Assembly: GCA_902795715.1 (NCBI GenBank)
Contig: CADBME010000176.1
Coordinates: 1-6,007 of the forward strand
Length of the DNA: 6,007 nucleotides
Source: an uncultured Lachnospiraceae bacterium
GTDB taxonomy: Bacteria > Bacillota_A > Clostridia > Lachnospirales > Lachnospiraceae
Direction: 5' to 3'
Shown here piece after piece: positions 5,365-6,007 of the stretch; the stretch's first letter is position 1, and each line of letters begins with the position of its first letter. The notes below the pieces were generated by a model. That model made no database searches. It was given only the letters and a program-made list of their open reading frames with translations, and was not told the DNA's origin. Position numbers and translations under genes: made by a program.

Positions 5365-6007
5365 ATGCAGAATAGGTTATTATTTATTTTGATGTTGACA
5401 ATGACAGCGCTGAGTGTCTGCCTTGCCGGCTGCGGCAGCCCTGACAGCAAGACAGGGGCCGTGGCAGGGACGGCAGCCTCTTCTGAAGCACAGGTTCAGG
5501 AAACAGCAGAGACTTCAGAGGAAAGCATGGAAAATGCAGAGAATGTGACGAAGACGAAAGAAGAAACCATGGAAAATGCAGAGAATGTGACCCAGAACGA
5601 AGAGGGAAAGGCTGTAGCCAAAGACGGTGCAGACATGCAGACAGACGATCCGTCCATGCCAACCAGGATCCCCATGGAGGGAGGAACAAAGATCAACATG
5701 CATTTTGGCGACAAAGTAATTCCGGGAGTGCTGAATGATTCTGACACTGCAAAAGCCCTGATTGAAAAACTGCCCATAACACAGCATGTGAGCAGATATT
5801 CCCATGACTTCTGTGGAGTGACGGAGGAGCTTCCTTATAAAGAGGATGAGGTACACTATGGCTGGCTGAATGGTGATATTGACTATGCGACCGATGCCCC
5901 TTATTTTACGATCCTTTTTGAGGATGAAGATGTGTCAGAACAGTATGGATACCAGGTAAATATTGGTGTGATTACCTGTCCTTTAGAAGAAATTGCTGCT
6001 TTGCAGG
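5365..6007 (+). CDS. Partial lipoprotein with cyclophilin-like domain
   Basis: The first 214 codons are visible and the reading frame is open to the window edge, so the 3' end is missing. MQNRLLFILMLTMTALSVCLAGC is split as signal peptide (1-19) and lipobox LAGC (20-23), with the lipidated Cys at 23. An acidic, Ser/Thr-rich linker (24-107) holds a 14-residue duplication. From about residue 108 the sequence INMHFGDKVIPGVLNDS, then YSHDFCGVTEELPY, VHYGWLNGDIDY and PYFTILFED, matches the cyclophilin-like fold family. This is a longer branch than the domain in the preceding lipoprotein. The start follows AGGAAGGA (5348-5355), 9 nt before the ATG. The adjacent pair of cyclophilin-like lipoproteins suggests an old duplication or paired ligand-binding proteins on the cell surface. 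No hydrolase motif is seen in the visible part, although a further domain could lie beyond the edge. Confidence 0.82.
   Translation, partial: MQNRLLFILMLTMTALSVCLAGCGSPDSKTGAVAGTAASSEAQVQETAETSEESMENAENVTKTKEETMENAENVTQNEEGKAVAKDGADMQTDDPSMPTRIPMEGGTKINMHFGDKVIPGVLNDSDTAKALIEKLPITQHVSRYSHDFCGVTEELPYKEDEVHYGWLNGDIDYATDAPYFTILFEDEDVSEQYGYQVNIGVITCPLEEIAALQ
5518..5601 (+). repeat. In-frame 42-bp tandem duplication in the second lipoprotein linker
   Basis: Units 5518-5559 and 5560-5601 encode EESMENAENVTKTK and EETMENAENVTQNE. The core ATGGAAAATGCAGAGAATGT is identical in both, which suggests a rather recent duplication. It only lengthens the spacer between the lipid anchor and the folded domain. 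Confidence 0.85.

Overview
The window looks like chromosomal DNA from a low-to-mid GC Gram-positive anaerobe, most likely a clostridial gut bacterium of the Lachnospiraceae type. The grounds are purine-rich Shine-Dalgarno sites (AGGAGG, AAGGAG), sigma-A-like promoters, two lipoproteins with classical LAGC lipoboxes, and an iron-sulfur flavoprotein of the kind common in strict anaerobes. The genus assignment is inference. All five genes are on the + strand and the last one runs off the right edge.

Region 1 (1-1670) is a stand-alone ATPase gene of the ATPase_2/DUF234 class. Its P-loop module is intact and its C-terminus resembles a PD-(D/E)XK nuclease. Upstream is the most structured DNA in the window: four copies of an 18-bp motif, AAGAAAAATATAACACAA, in strictly alternating orientation with starts 41-42 bp apart. 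One copy supplies the -10 box of a good promoter. The last two copies can fold into a 16-of-17-bp stem in the leader, just before the ribosome binding site. By eye this gene and its flanks are more AT-rich than the rest of the window. Region 2 (1671-1997) is a gene-poor spacer with a short direct repeat, a small hairpin, a 46-codon minus-strand open frame that may be a gene relic, and a promoter for the next gene.

Region 3 (1998-6007) is a possible operon with gaps of 130-145 bp. It encodes a cytoplasmic alpha/beta hydrolase with Cys at the usual nucleophile position, a small flavoprotein with a CX2CX2CX5C iron-sulfur motif, a secreted lipoprotein that joins a Ser-type alpha/beta hydrolase to a cyclophilin-like domain, and the start of a second lipoprotein with a cyclophilin-like domain. 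Taken together this suggests a pathway that cleaves or reduces some small molecule, with two enzymes inside the cell and two proteins anchored on the outer face of the membrane. The substrate cannot be read from the sequence, and joint action is inferred only from order and orientation. Three separate two-copy tandem duplications (41, 51 and 42 bp) lie within about 2 kb of this region. Two are in frame in the lipoprotein linkers and one is between genes.

No rRNA, tRNA, CRISPR array, complete insertion sequence or convincing rho-independent terminator was seen.
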